Positions 51,348-61,184 of a stretch of 64,000 nt of DNA are shown here, one piece after another. Position 1 is the stretch's first letter, and each line of letters begins with the position of its first letter. The notes beneath the pieces are model-generated. The model was not told the DNA's origin. It worked only from the letters and a program-made list of their open reading frames with translations, and did no database searches. The position numbers and the translations under genes are program-made. This DNA comes from Myrica gale (lineage: Eukaryota; Streptophyta; Magnoliopsida; Fagales; Myricaceae): positions 20,963,501 through 21,027,500 of the forward strand of contig OZ005605.1 in the NCBI GenBank assembly GCA_963930655.1, read 5' to 3'.

Positions 51348-51787
51348 CTGTATATATACACCTCTTAATTATGTACAAGTGGAACTTGCTAAGGAAGGAA
51401 GAAAGAATGGCACAAGCAGACGAGTTTGTTAGAAATATAAATTTTGCCTCCTGAGGCAAAATGCTTGCCAGTGAACATTTAAATGCAAGCAATACATAGA
51501 TTCCTATCAAAACTAGTCATGCTATCATTCTTAGAATTTATGAATATGTACTAAAAGTTCATACTTCTGCTGACCACAGAGGAAAGACGAAGATATTAAA
51601 TTACTCAGCTGATAATTATGGCATCAATTTCCAGAAAGTTCAACTAGTTGTTCGGCATCCAAATAAAAAAATAGACAATGTAACTAAGGGCGTAAATAAA
51701 GGAAAATCTATTACTTCGCTCCAAAAGTCCTTCCAGTTTTCCAAAAGCAGCCAAACAGAAAATAAAAAACAAAGGGCGTAGATGTAC

Positions 51788-52073
51788 CTCCGATTTCTAG
51801 GGTCCTAGGGATGAAGATATCAACAACCTTGCCGTACTTATCAAAATACGGGAAAAGATCATCCGCTGTGGTACCTAAAATCCACATCCAATCAAGAAAA
51901 CAACAAGAACATATTCCATTTATTCCTGGGTTGTTTGAAAGCTCCGAACAAAATATCTTCTTCTGGGGAGAGAGGTAGAGGGGCCTTACGGAAGGAGATG
52001 TTAAGGACGACTGGACGAGTAGAGAGTAAGTGTCGGAGATGTCCGGAGGGCCTGCCCTTCCAAAGTGCGACAT
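51788..52073 (-). pseudogene. Captured SC35 splicing-factor fragment, two exons
   Basis: Exon 52073-51990 starts MSHFGRAGPPDISDTYSLLV, the exact start of plant SC35, then continues as LNISF after a 5-nt offset and ends at a GTAAGG donor. Exon 51865-51788 (acceptor CCACAG) reads DDLFPYFDKYGKVVDIFIPR, the RRM with its RNP2-to-RNP1 start. The intron is retained. The RRM end and the RS domain are absent. Plausibly the SC35 promoter and 5' UTR (52074 to about 52300) came with it. Confidence 0.9.
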
Positions 52074-52499
52074 CTCTGGCCCGTATGGCAGAGACCGAGA
52101 GATAGAAACACAGAGTATGAAAATCTTCGGTTAAGGTTTATGGTGAGGAATAAGGCTGAGGGGGAGAACTTTCTTCAAGGATTCTTTGCGTCGTCCGTGA
52201 GGATTTATCCTGCGTATGCCGCAGCAGTGAGCGATGGGCAGTGGGCGATGGGCAGCCGGACGTTCGGGAGATGGAGAGTTTGCGAGAGGGAGAGAGAACC
52301 GGCGTTTTTAAAAAAAATTAAAGAAGCAGGCCTGGGCCAGTGGGCTCGCCCCCGCTGGCCCATCCCGCCCCCACTGGCCCTGAAGCAGGCCTGGGCCAGT
52401 GGGGGCAGGCCTGCTTCTAAATATATAAAAAATAATAAAAAAAAAAATTCAAAGAATTTTTGGGGCGGCCCCCCTCCCTCCGCCTCTGTCTAAGGTAGA

Positions 52500-52640
52500 C
52501 GATCAATCGCTTATTGTTATTTAGCGATCGATCGATACTGTATGTACCGATAAATCGGTAATTTGAAATGGTGAATTTCAAATTTAATGACGATCGATCA
52601 CTGTAAGTGACGATCGATCGTTAGTTGATGCTGTACTTTC
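52500..52640. repeat. CGATCGATCG array to the right of the nested hAT
   Basis: It continues the array at 48960-49965 after the hAT insertion (GCGATCGATCGATAC, GACGATCGATCAC, GACGATCGATCG). Confidence 0.85.
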
Positions 52641-52762
52641 AAAACCCCAAAAGTACACCATTTTGTGGCGTTGGATCACCATTTTGTTGTATTGTCTTTC
52701 ATATTTTAATTTACATTATTGTGATTATTTATTAACGCATATTTATATACAACTTTTGCAGC

Positions 52763-54029
52763 GTTCGTAAAATATCAGCAGCTAAGCGTGCACGCACAAC
52801 GAGGGTCGGGACTGGAACGTCATCCAACGATCAGGAGCCCGCTGATTCGTTGACGACTGTAGAGAGGCGGATGGAGTACTTGAGGGGTAGCCGGTAGCCA
52901 AAGAGCGTCTAGTGACGCTATCTGATTTTGACAATTTGTTGTACGAGGAGCACACCCTCTTCCAGTTGTTCGAGTACCAGGGATTCCTTCACCAGCTATC
53001 GTGGGTGGATGGTTTCTGTGTTGACTCCCTCGTGCACGAATTTTTTTGTGCGCTTATCTCGGTAGCCAGAGAACCTGAGGTGCAGATGGAGGTGAGAGGA
53101 GTACAGTTCATGTTCTCGGCAGACGTCATTGCCGATTTCCTGCACTGCCCTCGGCCTAGGACTCCCTGCTTCCCAGCGGTTCCTTTGACGGATGAGCAGA
53201 GGACATCAGAGCAAGACTTATGCACGCTGATGACGGGGAAGACCTCTGCAGTGGTTGGCAGCATAATCAAGCAGAATGAGTTTAGTGTATTTTGGCGGAT
53301 TTTGCACCTTATCTGGACGACGAACATCGATGGCAGAACTCATTCTACGTAGTGCACGTTCCCGAGAGCTTAGTGCATGCTCTTACTGGGTCAGCAGACG
53401 TTGATAGATTTTCCACTCTACATGTTCGAGCTGATTATGGATGAAGCTTGGGGAATTAATAAATATAGTCTCCCATACGGCGTGTTTCTAACTCAGTTCC
53501 TCATTTCTCGGGGTGTTATGATCACTGCTGAGGATACTCGTAAGGGGGTTAAGAGTGCGCTGAACAAGTTCACTCTGTCCAGAAGCAGGGGCAGGAGGGG
53601 GCATTGACTCGACGGTTTGCTCGTAGAGCAGCAGCGGCCGCAGAGGTGGCATCACGACCTTCTACATCAGCTTTAGAGGTACCTCTCGAGCCGAGAGCAC
53701 CTGCAGTGCCCCCTCCCTGGGTGGCCCAGCTATTTTTGGACCTCGACAGTCGTGTCAACGCGACTGTGCAGGCCACTCTACAACCTTTTGAGAGGCAGGT
53801 GCAGTCATTAGAGGAGGAGGTGAAAGATCTCTGGACTGCCTTCAATGCGGAGTGCACTATGACAATGCTACGCAACAAGTCGGTCGTGGCTCATATGTCA
53901 GACGTCAGCGAGCAGCTGGATGAAATTAAGAAGACTCTGGATGATTTCAAGATGGAGGCAGAGCCACCTATTATTCCCGGAGATATTCCTGATGACTTGG
54001 ACACTTTCTGCGATGCTATTGCACGTTGA
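52763..54029 (+). pseudogene. Transposase_32-like (putative plant transposon protein) plus coiled coil, broken
   Basis: After a TTTTGCAG acceptor the frame reads VRKISAAKRARTTRVGTG. A frame change leads to 52912-53352, with VTLSDFDNLLYEEHTLFQLF and REPEVQMEVRGVQFMFSADV then IADFLHCPRPR; another leads to DFPLYMFELIMDEAWGINKY and YGVFLTQFLISRGV. The layout, a conserved block with VRG..F then a downstream helical part, resembles the putative plant transposon protein domain (PF20167). The C-terminal part (53604-54029) is Ala/Pro-rich followed by a coiled coil (QVQSLEEEVKDLW; EQLDEIKKTLDDFK). Two or more frame breaks. Assignment is by layout and moderately sure. Confidence 0.55.
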
Positions 54030-54179
54030 CGTATTTTTATTTTGTTTTTTAATCTATTTCGGACATTCATTTAGATTTCTGATTTTAGTTTTAAATTTGA
54101 GACATTTGTGTTTATCTGTGAAAATGTAGGAACTTTGATTACATTTTAATTGTTTTTTATTTGTATATCATGACATGTA

Positions 54180-55460
54180 CAATTATATACATAAAATGAC
54201 CAATATACCCTTTGGTCGGCGAAAGTAACGAAAGGATACCGTGACCAATATTACTATTAATATAAGAATTTAATAATGTGACCAATATTACTATTAATTA
54301 ATTATATAATGTGAGTTTAAATGATTAGAAATATAAAAATATATAATTTGTGACAAATATTATTATCTTTATATTAAGATGACATTAGTAGTAATTTAAT
54401 TTTAATAATTAAGTCATTTGTTAGGCAAAATTCTATTTTTTTTATAATTAGGACACCGATCGATCGTGTCTAAAAGATACCGATGGATCGTTAGATTGAA
54501 ATGCATGCGTCGTCGTTTTATACATACGTGACGATCGATCGTTAGTTTGAGACGATTCATCGACGCAGTACGTCGCATAATGGTTCACCTACCGATGGAT
54601 CGTTTGTATATCATGCATGCATCGTCATTTTATTCATCTGTGCCGATCGATCGCTTGTCTGTAGCGATCCGTCGGTAATATCCGTCGTCGTTTTGGTCTT
54701 ATACACGATCGATCGCTCATTCTTTCGATCGATCGTTACATTTTATCTTCATTTTATTGAATAATGAGAGTTTAAATGATTATAAATATAAAAATATATA
54801 TTAACAAAGTGTGTTATAATGTATTTAGATTACATAACAATATATCACGTACATATAATTCATATTTAGGAAAGCATGTATAAGTTGTACATGTTGCATT
54901 ATAGATGGGGAGTGCACTTATATAATATGAGTTAAGTATTAAGATGTTAGAAACTAGTGACATAACGCTTATTTAACACATGATTACAAGTTATAAGAAC
55001 GAATTATGTATTAAGATGACATTATTAGTAATTTAATTTTAATAATTAAGTCATTTGTTAGGGTAAAATCTGGTTTTTTATAATTAGGTCAACGATCGAT
55101 CGCAGAGTAATGCGATTGATCGGGACATAACGATGTCGTTTAATATTTTGCTCCTGATGGATTGTTAGTTTGTAATGCATGCGTCGTCATTTTATACAGA
55201 CTGTACGATCGATCGCGCATTGTACACGATCCATCGGTGAAATTTGAGCGGGATTTTCATGGTTGAGAGACGATTGATCGGTGTATAACGGTGTCGTTTA
55301 ATAATTTCCTACTGATGGATCGTTAGTTTTAAAATGCATGCGTCGTCGTTTTATATAGACGCAATGATTGATCGCTCAATTTTACACGATCAATCGGTGA
55401 AATTTGAGCGGGATTTTTGGGACTGACGAGGCGATCGATCGACGTATATCGAGCTTGAAA
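54180..55460. repeat. Internal duplicated repeat block with CGATCGATCG motifs
   Basis: ATTAAGATGACATTA followed by GTAATTTAATTTTAATAATT occurs at about 54372 and 55010, an offset of 638 bp. The unit ATGCATGCGTCGTC or a variant recurs at 54501, 54613, 55175 and 55334, each followed by TTTTATA or TTTTATT and a GATCGATCG palindrome. The block separates two gene regions of the CACTA element. Confidence 0.75.
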
Positions 55461-56404
55461 TGCGAGAATGCGCAAAGGCCGTGGGTGAAAGCTAAAAATA
55501 CACCCACGACAAGGAAAAAAGGAGAGTAGCGGAAACTCCCTACTTGGCCCGAAAAATTTGCCCAGAACACCGTCTTTTTAGTTGTGAGAGTTTTTAGAAG
55601 TGCTTAAGGTTAAGCCCAAGTTCAAACTCATTGATTTTTTAACCGGGTGAATATTGGAAAATTTGGGCGACATTTGTGAGTTTTTGGTGTGAAATTGGTT
55701 CATTTTGGTCTACATTTCGTGCAAGAGGTAATGGAATCAACATACACTACGATTTATGAATGATTTGGTTGGTTATTTGATGTTTTTTATATTTGTCCAT
55801 TTGTGGGTATTGTGGAATGAATTTGTGATGATTAGAGCTTTTAGAGTATTATTAATATGTATATTAGAATTAGAATTGCATGAGGATGATTTGTGAGTGT
55901 TTTGGGCTTGGATTTTAGTGTGGGGAGGCCTGAAAAGTTGTGTTTTCGATCTGGGTTTGTCACGATCGATCGCCTATTTCTGACGATTGATCGTATGTTA
56001 GATGGTGGTATTGCTGTTTGATCGTCTATGTGATGATGATGGATCGTTCATTAGTTGGAGGCTCGGTGATCGATCATCTATTTTTAGACGATCAATCGGT
56101 ATTGAACACCAATCGATTGTCTATAGTAACGATCGATCGCGTGTTTTGGTCAGATCGCTGCATCGCTGATTTTTTATTGTTTGTTTTTATAATTGATACA
56201 TGTGTAGTATTTGAACTATATATTGAATGTTTGATTATTGAAATGCTTGAGTTCTGAAAATAAATCATGGAGTTTGAGAAGCATGGAGGGTGAATATTGG
56301 AGTGTTTTTTACTTGTTATTTTTGAGTTTATTTGAGGGATATGCTTAATTTTTATGTGGGGGTTTACGAATTACTTAGTTGGTGTTTTTTTTTAGATTGG
56401 TGGC

Positions 56405-56640
56405 GATGGATAAGAGTTGGATTTACGAGAAAAATAGGTTTGGTGAAAAGTATGCGGAGGGGGTCCGTAGGTTTGTCGGTATGGCTGCTTCTTGTGTAGA
56501 CTTTCGGGGTCATATCAGATGTCCGTGTCGGAAGTGCATAAATGTAGTGTTTCAAGTGTTGGATAAAATGGAAGATCATATTTACATTACTGGGTTTGAT
56601 GTGAGCTATAAGTCATGGGTGTTTCACGGGGTGTTGAAGT
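56405..56640 (+). pseudogene. CACTA Transpos_assoc domain exon
   Basis: Starts MDKSWIYEKNRFGEKYAEGV, then RRFVGMAASCVDF, then the metal-binding IRCPCRKCINVVF and HIYITGFDVSYKSWVFHG. This is the Transpos_assoc (PF13963) domain that begins En/Spm transposases: CPCxxC and a final WxxHG motif. The TNP2 catalytic part that should follow is missing; after 56640 the frame has no recognised domain and ends at 56879. Confidence 0.85.
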
Positions 56641-57270
56641 TTGAAGTCCCACATTGCTTAGCGTTTATTTTGTTATGTCACAGCTTGTACGGTGAAATGA
56701 AGTGTGAACGAGAATTTCATTCAGTTACTTCTGGACGGTTGCATAGTCCAGTTAGTCCGGTTAGTATGAGTTCCATCCCGTGCCCTACCCTGAGCGCTCC
56801 AACACCGAGAGCGAATGAAGCCAAGACTCAAAGCACGCCAGCTTTTCCTAGTAGTTGTGCATGTAAGAAATTATTCTAATGAATATTTCAATTTTTTAAA
56901 GTTAACTAACCGACTTTGTTAATTTAATTTTATTTAGTGACATCAGCTTCTAAGCGTGGGCGAGGTAGGACGCGTGGGGTCGGTTTGGAGAAGAGTCTTG
57001 GGTCTGGGTCCAGTTCTGGGAAACTATCGGTCCATATCCGGGATGGAGAGTGTGGATGAGTGTCTTCCACTGCTGCCACTCTATCGACGAAGATTGGAAT
57101 GTGGGTCCGAGGGCTGATTCCAATCTCCTTTAACAAGTGGGTCGATGTTCCTTCATAAATGAAGGAGTAAATTATGGATCGGGTGTTGGTATGATTAAAT
57201 TCGTAAACATAGAATTTTTGTATAAGCAAATCGTTAAACTTGTAATATTGTATGTTTTCGTATTTATGTA

Positions 57271-58416
57271 GGACCAATTCGACCTTGACTACAACCATCA
57301 GGAGGACGTGAGGACGGTGGTCGAGACTATGATAACGGCATGTCGAACGCACCGCAACTGGATGCATGCGTATTTCAAGAAGTTCTCGAGTAAAGAGGCT
57401 GCGTTGCTAAAGCCGCACCCTGATACCACGGAAGAACAGTGGAAGGAGTTATGCGATCTGTTCACCAGCGAAGCATTTTTGGTACATGATTAAAGAAACT
57501 CGTTGCCTAAATTGATTTGATATTTAATTCCTTAAAATATCGCAGAAACGAAGCGAGCAAAATAAGAAGAATAGGTCAAAGTTGACTGTGAACCACGCTG
57601 CTGGTTCGCGTTCCTTCCAGCGCACACGAGCTTGCATGGTTAGTTGAGAACTAAATTTTAGACTTTATTATTATTTTTCATAAATAAATTTATGCTATTG
57701 CCATGTAGAAAACTCAAGAAAGTGGCGATATCAATCCTCCAGAGCTGTATAAAAAGAATTATACAAACAAAGATGGGATTTGGACCTCAGAAGGAGCGAG
57801 AGAAATTTATGTAAGTCTCTTTCATTTTAATCTACTTTATGTAATTTATGTATATTTATCTACTTTAATGTTTCTGGTAATTATTACCAATTTTTCAGGA
57901 ACGAATGGATGCCTTCCAGCACTAGTGTGATTTAGAGGGAAATACTTACACCGAAATTGAAGTATATTGCGAGATATTGGGCAAGAAGTCGGGATATGTT
58001 CGGGGATTAGGACGCGCGGTTAAGCCTCCACCTTCATCAACTTTGACTACACAATCTTCTGATCTACACCACCAGCTAGCAAAAGCAAGGGATGAGATAG
58101 AAACGATGAGAGCTGCTAGAGAAAAAGACTTGCAAGAATTTGCGAAGAAACAAGCTGAGATGGAGGCCACGCTGAGGGACCACTGTGAGAGCAGCGGGTG
58201 GAGCAGGAGGAGCGCATGAAAATGGAGCAAGAGCGCATGCGAGTGGAGCACGAGGAGCGCATGCAAAAGGAACAAGAGCGCATGCAAAAGGAGCAAGAGT
58301 GCTTACGGGCAGAAATATCAAAGGAGCTAGAGAAGAAAATGTCATATGTAATGGAGAAGAAAATAAACGACGTGTCAAAGCGACTACTCAGCCAGTTTGA
58401 AGGTTCGAAAAGGTAG
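57271..58416 (+). pseudogene. CACTA transposase_24 (Ptta/En/Spm) protein, nearly complete exon set
   Basis: Four exon blocks: 57271-57480 (DYNHQEDVRTVVETMITACR, KELCDLFTSEAF), 57545-57639 (KRSEQNKKNRSKLTVNHAA), 57708-57810 (ESGDINPPELYKKNYTNKDG), 57899-58416 (NTYTEIEVYCEILGKKSGYV then RGLGRAVK, ending in a long Glu/Lys/Arg coiled coil with repeated MQKEQER). It matches the PF03004 pattern. A stop occurs after RMDAFQH at 57924, and there is a frame change within the coiled coil near 58190. The family acts with or regulates the catalytic transposase and may bind subterminal motifs. Confidence 0.82.
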
Positions 58417-58589
58417 ATGCATCTATGTTGTAATAGATTTATGATTATGTATTATTACGATGTTATTTTCGATTTAATTGCGGATTACTATTTCTTACCA
58501 TTAATGTGCATTAATATGAATATTGTTTTTTATTATACTACTATTTGTTATTATTATTGTTTTTCAAAAATCCAAATTATGTTTCAAGC

Positions 58590-59060
58590 ATCGATCGGTA
58601 GTTAAACGCCCAGCTATTAATATATCGTCAATATTAAAAATATGTAATGTCGATCGATCAGTAAAGTCATCGATCGATCGTCAATATTAAAAATATGTAA
58701 TGTTGATCGATCAGTAAAGTCATCGATCGATCGTCACAATTATACCGATCGATCAGTGACGTAGTCAGTGATCAATCGCTTTAATCACCGACCGATCGGC
58801 TTTTGTTAAGACGATCGATCACTAATAAATTACAATTGATCGTCATTAATATAGCGATCGATCGTCTATTTTTTACAATTCCATCGGTAAAAATGGCTGA
58901 TCAATCGCCAATAATTCACCAATCGATTGTATAACCGATCCATCACAAATTCACCGATCGACCGTTTATACCGATCAATCGCTAGTTTAATCGATCCATC
59001 AATAAGCCAAGTACGATCGATCGTCACTTGTGACGATCGATCGCTATTTTTAGTGACGAA
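58590..59060. repeat. Right subterminal CGATCGATCG array
   Basis: Dense copies of GATCGATCGT and variants in both orientations, including a near-perfect tandem unit of about 53 bp (TCAATATTAAAAATATGTAA at 58627 and 58680). It mirrors the left array, as expected for CACTA subterminal regions. Confidence 0.88.
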
Positions 59061-59213
59061 AAAAATCCGTCACTAAAAAATTTTCGTGACGAAATTCTGT
59101 TTTCGTCACGAAATACATTTTGTGACGCTCTTACACTGACGAAGCTGGTGACGAAATTTTGACTTTTAGTGACAAAAAATTTTGTCACTAAAAATCATTT
59201 TTTTATAGTGACA

Positions 59214-59730
59214 CTAATTTGAGCACATTCTTAATTGTACCAAATTTCCAAACTATTATTCCTATGGGAGAACGAATCAGATTTTGTCTTGATTTTAAAT
59301 TATACACGAAAGAATTGAATAATTGATCCCCCATCAAAGTCCTATGCTCTTACGGCGTATAGTCGGTGCCGTTCTTTGAACATGTCGTTCTTTGAACATG
59401 TACATGTTCTTTCCTTTTCTCTCGTATTGCTTATCAATGTACTTCCTAATCACTAGGGTAGGCTGGTCCTTTAATTTGCATTGAATTGTCTGCCAAAAAC
59501 TATTCAGTGTTCCTTTAATCTTGAACAGCAACGTGAATCCGTATTGTGGAAATTTTGGCTAAGGATAAGGTCTGCCCATGTGGACTAAAATGAATATGAA
59601 AATATGATCGATGGGCCAAAAAATAGCTCAAACGTGGCGTTCATGAACTACCAAACGCAAAGGCTATAACTTTATTGACTGCTCACGTACTAACTCATGC
59701 ACTGTGCACTTGAGTACTACACTCAATTGA
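59214..59730. other. Spacer to the right of the CACTA element
   Basis: No gene or transposon end was recognised. Confidence 0.5.
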
Positions 59731-59892
59731 CATGTTTGTTTGTCTAAAATTTTCAACAAAATAAATATACTTCAAAATTTTCAACTTTTACACATATATT
59801 TCAAAGTTTTTATAAATCCAAATAAATTTTAACATTAAAAAGATTCTCAAAATTTTAAAAATATTCTCAAAATTTCGATAAACAAACATACC
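59731..59892. mobile_element. Possible AT-rich MITE
   Basis: The left end CATGTTTGTTTGTC and right end GATAAACAAACATACCC are roughly inverted, and the interior is built of AAATTTTCAA-type repeats. Target duplication is not clear. Confidence 0.45.
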
Positions 59893-60304
59893 CAATAAAA
59901 ATAAGAAGAAAGACATTTTTATGATAATATTTTTATACCCAATGAAAAAACAAAAGAAAGACATTTTTATAACAGCAATTTCTTTTCCCGTTTGGAAGAG
60001 AAAATATACACTTCGGTGTTTAAATTTAGAGATTTTTTTTTTTGCAACATCTCATCCAAATATCTTCTCATCGGGACTTTATAACGTACCACTCGAAAAA
60101 GGACACGTGCGTAACAATTGTTGTGCCATTATAATTATTATTAGTTTTTATTTACTACCCTGTTCACAAAAAATCGTGACTTGCGTTACCAGCCAACAAT
60201 TCAAAATCCCTTCGAGTATTGGTGCGGAAAGTTCGTACTAAGAAAAGGCCGAAACGAACCCATTTCTCAGTTCATAGTCGTGTGGAGTAATTCTTGGCAC
60301 AAGT

Positions 60305-60500
60305 GTTTTGACTGTGATTCCAAAATTTGAGCATAATTAAAAAAAATTTAAAATTTTAATAAAATTATTCGTTTTTTATTATAATAAATATTTTTTTTTT
60401 TAAAAAATCCTTTATTTTATACACACTCTAATAAACTATTTATATTTTTTCACCAACTCATCGGTTCTAAAATTTTGCACTCAAAGTCTCGACGGATCTG
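60305..60500. mobile_element. Possible decayed MITE
   Basis: TTTTGACTGTGATTCCAAAATTT on the left is loosely inverted as CTAAAATTTTGCACTCAAAG on the right, with an AT-rich interior. Weak evidence. Confidence 0.3.
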
Positions 60501-60690
60501 CATGCATCATGGACACACGAGTGACACGTGCATGTGACGACATAAACTCGAAGTACCCCGGTTGCTTAGCCCGCCGGAAACCACCTTTTCTCACACGTGG
60601 TGGTTTTAATTTGAGCTGTTGAATTGCCTCAAAAGCCACCCCACCTTCGTAATGGCCATTTCCTTACTTGCCCAAAATATATATATATAT

Positions 60691-61184
60691 ATATACACAA
60701 ATACCACACTAGATTTTAACGTCTTTTGTGAAAACTTATCGAGTTTTAAAAAGTTTTAAATTGCTCACTAGGTTTATTATCTTTGTATAAAAATTACTAA
60801 ACTCAATGCCGTTAGTCTCGTTTAACGCAAAATCCATGACGTCCAATCACAATATGACACGTGTCACTAAATAATTAAACGAACCTCCCTCATCACGCAA
60901 CTCATGCCGACGGGTGGAGTGGAGAGACCCTCCTCCCTCGGAGGCGCCAACGGTCCTTTTGTTTTTTTTTAAATAATAATGTTTTTTTGTTAATTTTTAT
61001 TTATTTAGTGACATGTGTCATATTATGATTGGACGTGATGAATTTTTCGTTAAACGTGGCTAACAACATTGAGTTCAGTGAGTTTTTATACAAAAATGAT
61101 AAACTTAATGAACAATTTGAAACTTTTTAAAATTCGGTGAGTTTTCACAAAATGCTTTAAAACCTAGTGTGGTATTTGTATATT
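60691..61184. mobile_element. Foldback/MULE-type MITE with about 195-bp inverted arms
   Basis: The ends ATATACACAAATACCACAC and GTGTGGTATTTGTATAT are inverted. Pairing continues for about 195 bases on each side (for example GTCCAATCACAATATGACAC inverted as GTGTCATATTATGATTGGAC). The loop of about 100 bases holds GAGGGAGG-rich sequence. No coding sequence. Target duplication is hidden by the AT tract on the left. Confidence 0.85.

Larger units (their letters stand above)
49974..52488. mobile_element. hAT element (2515 bp) carrying three host gene fragments
   Basis: The termini CAGTGGCG and CGCCTCTG are inverted with one mismatch. The exact 8-bp duplication TCTAAGGT flanks it (49966-49973, 52489-52496). 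The ends have the GGGGGG-rich subterminal texture of hAT elements. No transposase. On the minus strand it carries exon pieces of MCCB (50864-50995), UBA5 (51293-51347) and SC35 (51788-52073), with splice borders. It is the hAT counterpart of a Pack-MULE. It inserted in the CACTA element after that had formed. Confidence 0.9.
48727..59210. mobile_element. CACTA-like element (10.5 kb) with CGATCGATCG arrays
   Basis: A 3-bp duplication ACA flanks it (48724-48726, 59211-59213). The right end TTTTTTTATAGTG (complement CACTATAAAAAAA) and left end CATTACGAAAAAAAA are followed on both sides by TTTTAGTGA blocks, so they are inverted repeats with a mutated left tip. Subterminal zones carry many GTGACGAAATTTT and CGATCGATCG motifs. 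Genes inside: a transposase_32-like plus coiled-coil frame (52763-54029), a Transpos_assoc domain (56405-56640) and a transposase_24 gene (57271-58413). I find no TNP2-type catalytic transposase, so it is probably non-autonomous. A hAT element is nested at 49974-52488. Confidence 0.85.

Noticed and set aside
53604-54029. Independent host gene for a coiled-coil protein
   Set aside because: It follows the transposase_32-like block closely and lies inside the CACTA boundaries, so it is best read as the C-terminal part of an element gene.
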